Assembly: GCA_963204845.1 (NCBI GenBank)
Contig: CAUJIL010000228.1
Location: 1-26,472, forward strand
DNA length: 26,472 nucleotides
Source of the DNA: Pseudomonadota bacterium
Lineage (GTDB): Bacteria > Pseudomonadota > Gammaproteobacteria > Pseudomonadales > UBA5518
Direction of reading: 5' to 3'
The notes beneath the pieces are model-generated. The model saw only the letters and a list, made by a program, of their open reading frames with translations, made no database searches and was not told the origin of the DNA. How positions within the stretch are numbered: the stretch's first letter is position 1; every line of letters starts with the position of its first letter. The translations under genes were made by a program, and so were the position numbers. Shown here one piece after another: positions 6,681-14,970 of the stretch.

Positions 6681-8948
6681 ATGCTGAGCAAGGATCTCGA
6701 GTTCAACCTCAACGCCGCGTTCCGCCACGCGCGCGCGCGCCGTCACGAATTCATGACCGTCGAGCACCTCCTGCTGGCGCTGCTCGACAACGAGGCGGCG
6801 CTGCGGGTGCTGCGCGCCTGCGGAGCGGATATCGATCAGTTGCGCGCGGAACTGGCGCGTTTCGTCGAGACCAACACGCCGCTCATTCCGCAGGAGGAGG
6901 ACAAGCGCGAGACCGAACCCACGGTAGGGTTCCAGCGCGTGCTACAGCGTGCCGTGTTCCACGTGCAGTCCTCGGGCCGCAGCGAGGTCAACGGTGCCAA
7001 CGTGCTGGTCGCGCTGTTCGGCGAGCAGGAGAGCCAGGCGGTCTTTCTGCTGCGCAAGCAGAACATCGCGCGCATCGACGTGGTGAACTTCATCACGCAC
7101 GGTATCCCGAAGGTTGCCGACAACCCGCGTCCCGGCAGCGCGGGTGCGGAGTCCGGCGAGGAAGAGCAGCCGGGGCAGGACGGCGAGGCCAGCCCGCTGC
7201 AGAGCTTCGCGACGAACCTCAACGACGAGGCGCGCGCGGGGCGTATCGATCCGCTGGTTGGCCGCGCGCTCGAACTCGAGCGCGTCACGCAGATCCTCGC
7301 GCGCCGGCGCAAGAACAACCCGCTGCTGGTCGGCGAGTCCGGGGTCGGCAAGACCGCGATCGCCGAGGGCCTGGCGCGGCGCATCGTCGAGGGCGACGTG
7401 CCCGAGGTGCTGCGCGACGGCGTGGTGTATTCGCTCGACCTCGGCTCGCTGCTCGCGGGCACCAAGTACCGCGGGGACTTCGAGAAGCGTTTCAAGGGGC
7501 TGCTGGCCGAACTGCGCCGGAAGAAGCACGCGATCCTGTTCATCGACGAGATCCACACGATCATCGGTGCGGGTGCCGCCTCGGGGGGCGTCATGGACGC
7601 CTCCAACCTGCTCAAGCCGCTGCTGGGTTCGGGCGAGATCCGCTGCATCGGGTCGACGACGTTCCAGGAGTACCGTGGCGTGTTCGACAAGGACCGCGCG
7701 CTGAGCCGGCGCTTCCAGAAGGTCGACGTCGGCGAGCCCAGCGTCGCCGAGACCTTCGAGATCCTGAAGGGGCTGCGCTCGCGCTTCGAGGAACACCACG
7801 GCCTGCGCTACAGCACGCGCGCGCTGCAGGCGGCGGCGGAACTCGCGAGCCGCTACATCACGGACCGCTTTCTGCCCGACAAGGCGATCGACGTGATCGA
7901 CGAGGCCGGGGCGTTCCAGCGTCTGCAGCCCGAATCGCGCCGGCGCAAGGTGATCGGCGTCAGGGAGGTCGAGGAAATCGTCGCCAAGATCGCGCGGATC
8001 CCGCCACGCAGCGTCTCGACCTCCGACAAGGAGTCGCTGCGCACGCTGGCCGCCGACCTGAAGGGCGCCGTGTTCGGACAGGAGGCGGCGATGGACGCGC
8101 TGGCGACGGCGATCAAGCTGGCGCGCGCCGGGCTGAAGACGGTCGAGAAACCGATCGGCTGCTTCCTGTTCGCCGGGCCTACCGGGGTGGGCAAGACCGA
8201 GGCGAGCCGACAGCTGGCGAAGACGCTGGGACTGGAGCTGGTCCGCTTCGATATGTCCGAGTACATGGAGCGGCACACCGTGTCACGGTTGATCGGCGCG
8301 CCCCCGGGCTACGTCGGCTTCGACCAGGGAGGGCTGCTGACCGACGCGGTCACGCGGCACCCGCACAGCGTGCTGCTGCTCGACGAGATCGAGAAGGCGC
8401 ACCCGGAGGTGTTCAACCTGCTGCTGCAGGTGATGGACCACGGCACGCTGACCGACAACAACGGCCGCAAGGCCGATTTTCGCAACACCGTGCTGAGCAT
8501 GACCACCAACGCCGGCGCCGAGATGCTGAGCCGGCGTTCGATCGGTTTCACCGATCAGGACAACAGCAGCGACGGACTCGAGGCGGTGAAGAGGATGTTT
8601 ACGCCCGAGTTCCGCAACCGGCTCGACGCGATCATCCAGTTCGCGTCGCTGCCGCCGTCGGTGGTGCACTCGGTGGTGCGCAAGTTCCTGGCCGAGCTGC
8701 AGGCGCAGCTCGCGCCGCGCAAGGTGCGCATCGAGATCGACGAGGCGGCCGAGGCCTGGCTGGTCGCCCGCGGTTACGACGAGAAGATGGGCGCGCGGCC
8801 GATGGCGCGCGTGATCCAGGAGCACATCAAGAGGCCGCTCGCCGACGTGCTGCTGTTCGGCGAACTGGAGCACCGTCCGGGAGTCGTGCGGGTGAGCGTG
8901 GGAGAGGATGGAGAGGGGTTGCAGTTGACGGTCGAGGCGTCCGCCTGA
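6681..8948 (+). CDS. clpA: ATP-dependent Clp protease ATP-binding subunit ClpA
   Basis: ClpA is the hexameric AAA+ unfoldase that feeds ClpP. The protein is 755 residues (E. coli 758). It begins MLSKDLEFNLNAAFRHARAR, the ClpA N-domain that docks ClpS. D1 has Walker A GESGVGKT near residue 218 and Walker B ILFIDEIH near 285. D2 has Walker A GPTGVGKT near 499 and Walker B VLLLDEIEKAH near 564. An IGF tripeptide near residue 620 (RRSIGFTDQD) is the loop that docks into ClpP. No ClpP gene is in the window, so ClpP must be encoded elsewhere. The gene ends 24 bases from the end of the convergent infA. Confidence 0.98.
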   Translation: MLSKDLEFNLNAAFRHARARRHEFMTVEHLLLALLDNEAALRVLRACGADIDQLRAELARFVETNTPLIPQEEDKRETEPTVGFQRVLQRAVFHVQSSGRSEVNGANVLVALFGEQESQAVFLLRKQNIARIDVVNFITHGIPKVADNPRPGSAGAESGEEEQPGQDGEASPLQSFATNLNDEARAGRIDPLVGRALELERVTQILARRRKNNPLLVGESGVGKTAIAEGLARRIVEGDVPEVLRDGVVYSLDLGSLLAGTKYRGDFEKRFKGLLAELRRKKHAILFIDEIHTIIGAGAASGGVMDASNLLKPLLGSGEIRCIGSTTFQEYRGVFDKDRALSRRFQKVDVGEPSVAETFEILKGLRSRFEEHHGLRYSTRALQAAAELASRYITDRFLPDKAIDVIDEAGAFQRLQPESRRRKVIGVREVEEIVAKIARIPPRSVSTSDKESLRTLAADLKGAVFGQEAAMDALATAIKLARAGLKTVEKPIGCFLFAGPTGVGKTEASRQLAKTLGLELVRFDMSEYMERHTVSRLIGAPPGYVGFDQGGLLTDAVTRHPHSVLLLDEIEKAHPEVFNLLLQVMDHGTLTDNNGRKADFRNTVLSMTTNAGAEMLSRRSIGFTDQDNSSDGLEAVKRMFTPEFRNRLDAIIQFASLPPSVVHSVVRKFLAELQAQLAPRKVRIEIDEAAEAWLVARGYDEKMGARPMARVIQEHIKRPLADVLLFGELEHRPGVVRVSVGEDGEGLQLTVEASA

Positions 8949-8960
8949 GCGGTGCGCCCG

Positions 8961-8979
8961 GCGCTGGTTCGATCAGCGC
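8961..8979. terminator. Weak hairpin between convergent clpA and infA
   Basis: GCGCTG (8961-8966) and CAGCGC (8974-8979) form a 6-bp perfect stem overlapping the infA stop codon. There is no T-tract. It is the only candidate terminating structure in the 24-base gap. Confidence 0.25.
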
Positions 8980-9191
8980 TCGCGAAACGTGATCCGTCCC
9001 TTGGTGAGATCGTAGGGCGTCAGTTCGACCTTGACCCTGTCGCCGGTCAGGATGCGGATGTAGTGCTTGCGCATCTTGCCGCTGATGTGCGCCGTCACGA
9101 TGTGCCCGTTCTCCAGGCGCACGCGGAACGTGGTGTTGGGCAGGGTGTCGACCACCTCGCCATCCATCTCGAGAACGTCTTCTTTCGCCAT
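8973..9191 (-). CDS. infA: Translation initiation factor IF-1
   Basis: A 72-residue S1-type OB-fold protein, exactly the family length. MAKEDVLEMDGEVVDTLPN, then RVRLENGH, HISGKMRKHYIRILTGDRV and the end KGRITFRER are the conserved IF-1 sequence. It binds the 30S A site and assists IF-2 and IF-3 in start-site selection. It lies after clpA on the opposite strand, as in other gammaproteobacteria. The 102 bases upstream (9192-9293) hold a possible promoter on the minus strand (TTGCAT, 16 bases, CAGAAT), only a fair match. The Shine-Dalgarno sequence is weak. Confidence 0.98.
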   Translation of the reverse strand: MAKEDVLEMDGEVVDTLPNTTFRVRLENGHIVTAHISGKMRKHYIRILTGDRVKVELTPYDLTKGRITFRER

Positions 9192-9293
9192 CCGTAGTCA
9201 CTCGGGGAAACTGGGCGCGCATTCTGCCCTATCGTGGCGCCGATGCAAAGCGGCGGGCGTGGGGAGGCGCCGGGTTCGGCACGGATTCCCGCG

Positions 9294-10013
9294 TCAGTCC
9301 ACGTGCACCCACTGGCCGTTCACCAGCAGCTCGACCGGCCGGAAGCGCGTCTTGTAGCTCATCTTGCGGCAATCGCGGATCCAGTAGCCCAGATAGACCG
9401 CGGCGAGTCCGAGCTGGCGGGCGTGCGCGATCTGCCACAGGATCACGTAGCTGCCGAGGCTGCGGCGCTCTTCGGCGGGGTCGTAGAACGTGTAGATCGC
9501 CGACAGCCCGTTGTCGAGGCGATCGAGCACCGCGACCGCGAACAGGCGATCGGCGGCGCGGAACTCGACGTAGCTCGTACAGCCCCATTCGCGGGTCAGG
9601 AACGAATCGTACTGCGCGCGGTCGGGCGGGTGCATGTCACCGTCGCTGTGGCGGCTGCGGATGTAGCGGCTGTAGAGGCCGAAATGCAGCTCCGAATCGA
9701 TGCTGGCAACCGTGCGGGCCTCGAGATCGGTGTTGCGCGCCAGCACGCGGCGCTGGCTGCGGTCGGGGCGGAATCGCTCGACCGGCACGCGCGCCGGGAT
9801 GCAGGCATTGCAGGCGCCGCAGTGGGGGCGGTAGAGGTGCGGACCGCTGCGGCGGAAACCGATGCTCGAGAGCTGGCTGTAGATGTGGGTGTCGATCGGC
9901 GTCGCCGGGTCCACGAACAGCGTGGTCGCCACCTCGCCGTCGAGATAGCTGCATTCGTGCGGGTAGGTGGCGAACACGCGGATGTTCGCCAGCAGGCTCA
10001 CCGGGTTGCCCAT
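9294..10013 (-). CDS. bpt: Aspartate/glutamate leucyltransferase (arginyl-tRNA transferase family)
   Basis: Bpt transfers Leu from Leu-tRNA to N-terminal Asp or Glu, creating a ClpS-recognised N-degron. The protein is 239 residues. The N-terminal ATE domain shows HECSYLDG (Cys21) and the cysteine cluster HCGACNACIPARVPVERF (Cys65, 68, 71). The C-terminal GNAT-like domain has LDNGLSAIYTFYDP, SLGSYVILWQI and LGYWIRDCRKMSYK. Length and cysteine pattern fit bacterial Bpt rather than eukaryotic ATE1, although annotation pipelines often call it ate. I chose ATG 10011-10013 (MGNPVSLLANIRVFAT), preceded by GGAG. It is 11 bases after aat, so they share a transcript. Confidence 0.95.
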   Translation of the reverse strand: MGNPVSLLANIRVFATYPHECSYLDGEVATTLFVDPATPIDTHIYSQLSSIGFRRSGPHLYRPHCGACNACIPARVPVERFRPDRSQRRVLARNTDLEARTVASIDSELHFGLYSRYIRSRHSDGDMHPPDRAQYDSFLTREWGCTSYVEFRAADRLFAVAVLDRLDNGLSAIYTFYDPAEERRSLGSYVILWQIAHARQLGLAAVYLGYWIRDCRKMSYKTRFRPVELLVNGQWVHVD

Positions 10014-10024
10014 GGCTCTCCGTG

Positions 10025-10723
10025 CTACTCCGATTCGAGGCGCCAGGATCCGACGCGCCCCGTTGCGCCGACGTTCACGTCCAATATATCGCGAAACCGT
10101 GAGCGCGTGATGCAGCGCGCGCCGAGCCGCGCGAGGTGCGGGGTGTGCTGCTGGCAGTCGATCAGCGCGAAGTCCCACGCACGCAGTTGTCCGGCCAGGT
10201 GGACCAGTGCGACCTTCGAGGCATCGTCGGCGCGGCTGAACATCGATTCGCCGAAGAACACACGGCCGATCGCGATCCCGTACAGCCCGCCCACCAGTTC
10301 GCCGTCGCGCCAGGTCTCGATCGAGTGCGCGTGCCCGCGCCGGTGCAGTTCGACGTAGGCCTCGCGCATCGCGGCACCGATCCAGGTGCCGTCGGCAAGC
10401 GCGCGCGGCGCCGCGCAGGCCTCGATCACACGGCCGAAGCAGCAGTCGGCCGTGACCTCGTAGACGCGCCGGCGCAGCGTGCGGCGCAGGCTGGCCGGCA
10501 CGTGCAACTCGTCGGGGAACAGTACCGCGCGCGGGTCGGGTGACCACCACAGGATCGGCTGGGGTTCCTCGTACCAGGGAAAGATGCCGCGGCGGTACGC
10601 CGCGAGCAGGCGCCCGGGGCCGAGGTCGCCGCCCGCGGCCAGCAGTCCCGGCGGGTCCGCGAGCGCGTGCTCCAGCGGCGGGAACGCCTCGACGTCGGGG
10701 CCGAGCCAGGCGATCGCGGGCAC
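10025..10723 (-). CDS. aat: Leucyl/phenylalanyl-tRNA--protein transferase
   Basis: Aat adds Leu or Phe to proteins with N-terminal Arg or Lys, the other route into the ClpS/ClpAP pathway. The 232-residue product (E. coli 234) contains the N-terminal FPPLEHALADPPGLLAAGGD, the hallmark YRRGIFPWY and ILWWSPDPRAVL, and the GNAT-fold core ELVGGLYGIAIGRVFFGESM followed by FS. The start is GTG at 10721-10723, 5 bases after the trxB stop. It is the only start that gives the usual short N-terminus before WLGPDVEAFPPL. Gene order trxB-aat-bpt, all on the minus strand, suggests one operon. Confidence 0.95.
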   Translation of the reverse strand: MPAIAWLGPDVEAFPPLEHALADPPGLLAAGGDLGPGRLLAAYRRGIFPWYEEPQPILWWSPDPRAVLFPDELHVPASLRRTLRRRVYEVTADCCFGRVIEACAAPRALADGTWIGAAMREAYVELHRRGHAHSIETWRDGELVGGLYGIAIGRVFFGESMFSRADDASKVALVHLAGQLRAWDFALIDCQQHTPHLARLGARCITRSRFRDILDVNVGATGRVGSWRLESE

Positions 10724-10728
10724 GGCGC

Positions 10729-11679
10729 TCAAAGCGCGTCGAGGTACTTTTCCGCGTCCAGCGCCGCCATGCAGCCGAAACCGGCCGAGGTGATCGCCTG
10801 GCGGTAGACGTGGTCGCAGACGTCGCCGGCCGCGAACACACCCTCGACGCTGGTCGCGGTGGCGTTGCCGTCCTGGCCGCCGCGGATGCGGAGGTAGCCG
10901 TCGTGCATCTCGATCTGACCGTCGAAAATCGCGGTGTTGGGCGTGTGGCCGATCGCGATGAACACGCCGTCGAGCGCGATCTCGCGGGCAGCGCCGTCGC
11001 GGGTGCCGCGGATGCGCATGCCGGTCACGCCGCTCGCGTCGCCGAGCACCTCGTCGAGCGTGCTGTTCCACAGCAGTTCCACCTTGCCTTCGGCGGCCCG
11101 CTGGAACAGCCGCTGCTGGAGGATCTTCTCCGAACGCAGCGCGTCGCGCCGGTGCACGAGGTACACGCGCGAGGCGATGTTCGCCAGGTACAGGGCCTCC
11201 TCGACCGCGGTGTTGCCCCCGCCGATCACGGCCACCGGCTTGCCGCGGTAGAAAAAGCCGTCGCAGGTCGCGCAGGCGCTGACGCCGCGCCCCATGAAGC
11301 CTTCCTCGGACGGCAGGCCCAGGTAGCGGGCCGAGGCGCCGGTGGCAATGACCAGCGCATCGCAGGTGTAGGTCGCCGAGTCGCCGTGCAGCACGAAGGG
11401 ACGCTGGCCGAGGTCGGTGCGCGCGATGTGGTCCTGGATCAGCGTCGCCTCGAAACGCTGCACGTGCTCGAGCATCGCGCCCATCAGTTCCGGTCCTTGC
11501 AGGTGCGCGTGACCGCCGGGCCAGTTCTCGACCTCGGTGGTCGTCATCAGCTGGCCACCCTGCTGGATCCCGGTGATCAGGGCCGGGGACAGGTTCGCGC
11601 GCGCGGCATACACGGCCGCGGTGTAGCCCGCCGGTCCGGAGCCCAGGATGATCAGTCGGTGATGGATGCGTGCGGTCAT
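10729..11679 (-). CDS. trxB: Thioredoxin reductase
   Basis: TrxB passes electrons from NADPH through FAD to thioredoxin. The protein is 316 residues (E. coli 321). FAD site GSGPAGYTAA is at residues 13-22, the redox-active disulfide CATC at 136-139 (E. coli 135-138), the NADPH site GGGNTAVEEA follows, and GDVCDHVYRQA closes the FAD domain. The low-molecular-weight TrxB type is clear from length and from the CATC in the NADPH domain. It is the first gene of the trxB-aat-bpt transcript and is divergent from ftsK. Confidence 0.98.
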   Translation of the reverse strand: MTARIHHRLIILGSGPAGYTAAVYAARANLSPALITGIQQGGQLMTTTEVENWPGGHAHLQGPELMGAMLEHVQRFEATLIQDHIARTDLGQRPFVLHGDSATYTCDALVIATGASARYLGLPSEEGFMGRGVSACATCDGFFYRGKPVAVIGGGNTAVEEALYLANIASRVYLVHRRDALRSEKILQQRLFQRAAEGKVELLWNSTLDEVLGDASGVTGMRIRGTRDGAAREIALDGVFIAIGHTPNTAIFDGQIEMHDGYLRIRGGQDGNATATSVEGVFAAGDVCDHVYRQAITSAGFGCMAALDAEKYLDAL

Positions 11680-11845
11680 TGTCTCGGGGTCCTCGGCTGG
11701 GGGCGGTCGCAGGGCGGGGTGCGGAAATGGCCTATACTGAGGCCTGGTTTCCGCTCCGGCGGCGGGGGCGCAGTTTACCCCCGATCATCGTGATTTCACA
11801 GGACGGCCGCCGGTTGCGGGGCGGCCCGGCAGAGGTGCAGGTATC
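11680..11845. promoter_or_regulatory. Divergent trxB/ftsK intergenic region
   Basis: A 166-base gap. TATACT on the plus strand at 11733-11738 is a candidate -10 for ftsK, and on the minus strand the same spot reads TATAGG (11735-11730), a candidate for trxB, so the two promoters may overlap back to back. Neither has a good -35. A perfect 7-bp palindrome GGCCGCC/GGCGGCC (11805-11811, 11820-11826) lies just before the ftsK ribosome-binding region. In E. coli an lrp gene sits between these two genes; there is none here. Confidence 0.4.
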
Positions 11846-14326
11846 TTGGCGAGGACTAGAGGCGCTTCCGCGGTGGCCGAAAGGACGCTGCCACCCGTTC
11901 TGCAGCATGGGATGCGCGAGGGCCTGGTGATTGGCTGGGGCGTGCTGGCCGGTTTCCTGCTGCTCGCGCTCGGCACCTACAGCGTGGGCGATCCGGGCTG
12001 GTCGAGCACCGGCAACGGCTCGGCGATCGCCAATTCGGCCGGACGCACTGGCGCGTGGTTCGCCGACGTGCTGCTGTCGCTGTTCGGGTACGCGGCCTAC
12101 GGCTTCCCGCTGCTGTTCGGCTTCCGTGCCTGGGCGGCCACGCGCGAGCGCCAGGCGTCGTTCGTGCTGGACTGGCTGCTGGTATCGATCCGCAGCGTGG
12201 GTTTCGTGCTGGTGCTGCTGTCGGCGACCACCTTGCTCGCGTTGCAGGGCAGCGCAACCTCGCTGTTGCCGTTCGGCATCGGTGGCATGCTCGGCGAGAC
12301 GCTGGCGCAGGTCGGGCAGCGCGCTTTCGGAGTGACGGGCACGCGGCTGCTGATGCTGGCACTGCTGCTGTTTGGCGTCACCATCTTTACCGACCTGTCG
12401 TGGTCGCGTGTGCTCGAGGAAACCGGCCGCCTCACGCTGGATGGCTTGTGCCGTCTGGGACAGGCGGCGGGATCCGCGCGCCAGTGGCACGCTGGCGAGC
12501 TGCTCGCGACGATGCGTCGTCTCGGCCGGCGCGGCGCCGGCGAGGCAGGGAATGGGTTCGACGGCGAGCCGGGCGAACACGTGCCGGTGGTGCGCGAGCT
12601 GACGATCGATGAACTGGAGGACCCGTCGCCGCGCAGGCGGCGCGCGCGCCGCGAACCCGTGCTCGAGAGCGCCGACGTCGAAGCGGTGGCGCCTTCGGTG
12701 GCAGCGACCGCGCGTGCGGTGCCCGAGATCCGCCTGCCGGCGCCGCGCAAGGAAGTGCAGGGCGAGCGCGTGCAGCGCGAGCGCCAGGGGGCGCTGTTCA
12801 GCGCAGCCGATGCGTACCTGCCCCCGCTTGGGCTGCTCGACATGGCCGATCGCAGCAAGCAACGCGGCTACTCGGCCGAGGCGCTGGAGGGAATGTCGCG
12901 GTTGCTCGAGATCAAGCTGCGCGACTTCGGGGTCGAGGCCACGGTGGTGTCGGTGCTGCCGGGTCCGGTGATCACGCGTTTCGAGATTCAGCCCGCGCCG
13001 GGCGTGAAGGTCAGTCGCATCAGCAACCTGGTCAAGGACCTCGCGCGTTCGCTGGCCGTGATCAGCGTGCGGGTCGTGGAGGTGATTCCCGGCAAGTCGG
13101 TGGTCGGCATCGAGATTCCGAACGAGGACCGCGAGGTCGTGCTGCTCGGCGACGTGCTCGCCTCGCGTGCCTACGAGACTTCGCGCTCGCCGCTCACGCT
13201 GGCGCTGGGCTACGACATCTCGGGCGAGCCGATGGTGGTCGACCTGGCACGCATGCCGCACCTGCTGGTGGCCGGCACCACCGGCTCCGGCAAGTCGGTG
13301 GGCGTCAACGCAATGTTGCTCAGCCTGCTGTACAAATCCACGCCGGCCGAGGTGCGGATGATCCTGGTCGATCCGAAGATGCTCGAGCTCTCGGTCTACG
13401 AGGGCATCCCGCACCTGCTGACGCCGGTGATCACCGACATGAAGGACGCGGCCAACGGTCTGCGCTGGTGCGTGGCCGAGATGGAGCGCCGCTACCGCCT
13501 GATGGCGGCGATGGGGGTGCGCAACCTGGCGGGTTTCAACCGCAAGATCCAGGACGCCATCGACACCGGCGAACCGATCGCCGATCCGTTCTGGACGCCG
13601 GATCCGATGGTGTTCGTGACCGAGGAGGAGCAGCTGGCCACCCCGCCGACGCTGGTGACGCTGCCGGCGATCGTGGTCGTGATCGACGAGTTCGCCGACA
13701 TGATGATGATCGTCGGCAAGAAGGTCGAGGAACTGATCGCACGGATCGCGCAGAAGGCGCGCGCTGCCGGCATCCACCTGATCCTCGCGACCCAGCGCCC
13801 CTCGGTCGACGTGATCACCGGCCTGATCAAGGCGAACATCCCGACCCGTATCGCGTTCCAGGTCTCGTCGAAGATCGATTCGCGCACCATCCTCGACCAG
13901 GGGGGCGCGGAACAGTTGCTGGGCCACGGCGACATGCTCTATCTGCCACCGGGTAGCGGTGTGCCGATCCGCGTGCACGGCGCCTTCGTCGCCGATGCCG
14001 AAGTGCACCGCGTGGTCGCGGACCTGCGCGCGCACTCCGGGCCGAACTACATCGAGGGCATCCTCGAGGAGAGCGCGGCCTCGCCGCTGGCGATGCTGCC
14101 CGGGGAGGCGAGCGACGATCCGGAGAGCGACGGTCTCTACGACGAGGCGGTGCGCTTCGTGACCGAGAGCCGCAAGGCGTCGATCTCCGCGGTTCAGCGC
14201 AAGCTGCGGATCGGCTACAATCGCGCCGCCCGTATGATCGAGGCGATGGAAGCCGCGGGTGTCGTCAGCGCCATGAACAGCAACGGCAGTCGCGAAGTTC
14301 TGGCCCCGCCGCCACCGGCACACTGA
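11846..14326 (+). CDS. ftsK: DNA translocase FtsK
   Basis: FtsK couples division to chromosome dimer resolution: membrane-anchored at the septum, it pumps DNA towards dif and activates XerCD. The protein is 826 residues, a short-linker FtsK. About four hydrophobic segments occupy roughly residues 25-200 (GWGVLAGFLLLALGTYSV, DVLLSLFGYAAYGFPLLFGF, FVLVLLSATTLLAL, LLMLALLLFGVTIF). A charged linker follows, then the motor with Walker A GTTGSGKSVGVN and Walker B-type VVVIDEFADMMM. The C-terminal winged-helix gamma domain reads SISAVQRKLRIGYNRAARMI. The start is probably TTG 11846 with AGAGGTG upstream. The next in-frame ATG (about 22 residues on) would leave almost nothing before the first membrane segment. 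Confidence 0.97.
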   Translation: MARTRGASAVAERTLPPVLQHGMREGLVIGWGVLAGFLLLALGTYSVGDPGWSSTGNGSAIANSAGRTGAWFADVLLSLFGYAAYGFPLLFGFRAWAATRERQASFVLDWLLVSIRSVGFVLVLLSATTLLALQGSATSLLPFGIGGMLGETLAQVGQRAFGVTGTRLLMLALLLFGVTIFTDLSWSRVLEETGRLTLDGLCRLGQAAGSARQWHAGELLATMRRLGRRGAGEAGNGFDGEPGEHVPVVRELTIDELEDPSPRRRRARREPVLESADVEAVAPSVAATARAVPEIRLPAPRKEVQGERVQRERQGALFSAADAYLPPLGLLDMADRSKQRGYSAEALEGMSRLLEIKLRDFGVEATVVSVLPGPVITRFEIQPAPGVKVSRISNLVKDLARSLAVISVRVVEVIPGKSVVGIEIPNEDREVVLLGDVLASRAYETSRSPLTLALGYDISGEPMVVDLARMPHLLVAGTTGSGKSVGVNAMLLSLLYKSTPAEVRMILVDPKMLELSVYEGIPHLLTPVITDMKDAANGLRWCVAEMERRYRLMAAMGVRNLAGFNRKIQDAIDTGEPIADPFWTPDPMVFVTEEEQLATPPTLVTLPAIVVVIDEFADMMMIVGKKVEELIARIAQKARAAGIHLILATQRPSVDVITGLIKANIPTRIAFQVSSKIDSRTILDQGGAEQLLGHGDMLYLPPGSGVPIRVHGAFVADAEVHRVVADLRAHSGPNYIEGILEESAASPLAMLPGEASDDPESDGLYDEAVRFVTESRKASISAVQRKLRIGYNRAARMIEAMEAAGVVSAMNSNGSREVLAPPPPAH

Positions 14327-14346
14327 TACCGTTGCAGGGTGTTCCC

Positions 14347-14970
14347 GTGTCGCGATTTGCCGCTCTGGCAGCGTTGTGGCTGCTGTGTTCCCACGCCGTC
14401 GCCGATGCCGCCGCGGCCGCGCGTCTCGGGACGCTGCTCGGCGGCATGCGACGCATCGAGGCCGATTTCACCCAGCGCCTGCTCGACGAGAGCGGTGCCC
14501 TGATCCAGCAGAGCAGCGGTCACGTGCTGCTCGCGCATCCGGGGCGTTTTCGCTGGGAGACCCGCGACCCCTTCGAGCAACTCGTCGTCAGCGACGGCAG
14601 CACCGTCTGGCAATACGATCCCGATCTGGCGCAGGTGGTCGTGCGTCCGCTGGACCGGCGCGCGGACCAGGTGCCTTCGCTGCTGCTGAGCGGTGACATC
14701 GAGGCCGTGGAGGCGCAGTTCGAGATCCGCGATGCGCCCGCGCAGGACGGTGGCGAGGGGTTCGAGTTGCATGCGCGCGCGAGCGGCGGCATGTTCGAGC
14801 GCCTCGACGTGGCCTTCGCCGGCGGCGTGCTGCGGCGCCTGGCGATCGCCGACGGGCTGGGCCAGCGCACCGAGATGGAATTCGCCGGCGTGGTGGCACT
14901 CGGTGAGGTGGCGCCGGGAACCTTCAGTTTCGTGACGCCGGCCGGGGTCGACGAGTTGCACGATGAGTGA
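14347..14970 (+). CDS. lolA: Outer-membrane lipoprotein carrier LolA
   Basis: LolA is the periplasmic chaperone that takes lipoproteins from LolCDE to LolB. The 207-residue precursor has a signal peptide (SRFAALAALWLLCSHAVADA, cleavage probably after the ADA). The mature part starts with the typical RRIEADFTQRLLDESG and HPGRFRWETRDPFEQLVVSD, followed by WQYDPDLAQV. GTG 14347 is preferred because AGGG lies upstream and it gives a normal signal peptide; TTG 14332 has no Shine-Dalgarno sequence. It follows ftsK by 20 bases and its stop overlaps the rarA start by 8 bases. Confidence 0.94.
   Translation: MSRFAALAALWLLCSHAVADAAAAARLGTLLGGMRRIEADFTQRLLDESGALIQQSSGHVLLAHPGRFRWETRDPFEQLVVSDGSTVWQYDPDLAQVVVRPLDRRADQVPSLLLSGDIEAVEAQFEIRDAPAQDGGEGFELHARASGGMFERLDVAFAGGVLRRLAIADGLGQRTEMEFAGVVALGEVAPGTFSFVTPAGVDELHDE

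Noticed and set aside
11732..14323. Minus-strand open frame of over 860 codons opposite ftsK
   Set aside because: The sequence is rich in His, Arg and Gln with no recognisable domain, while the plus strand encodes a complete FtsK.
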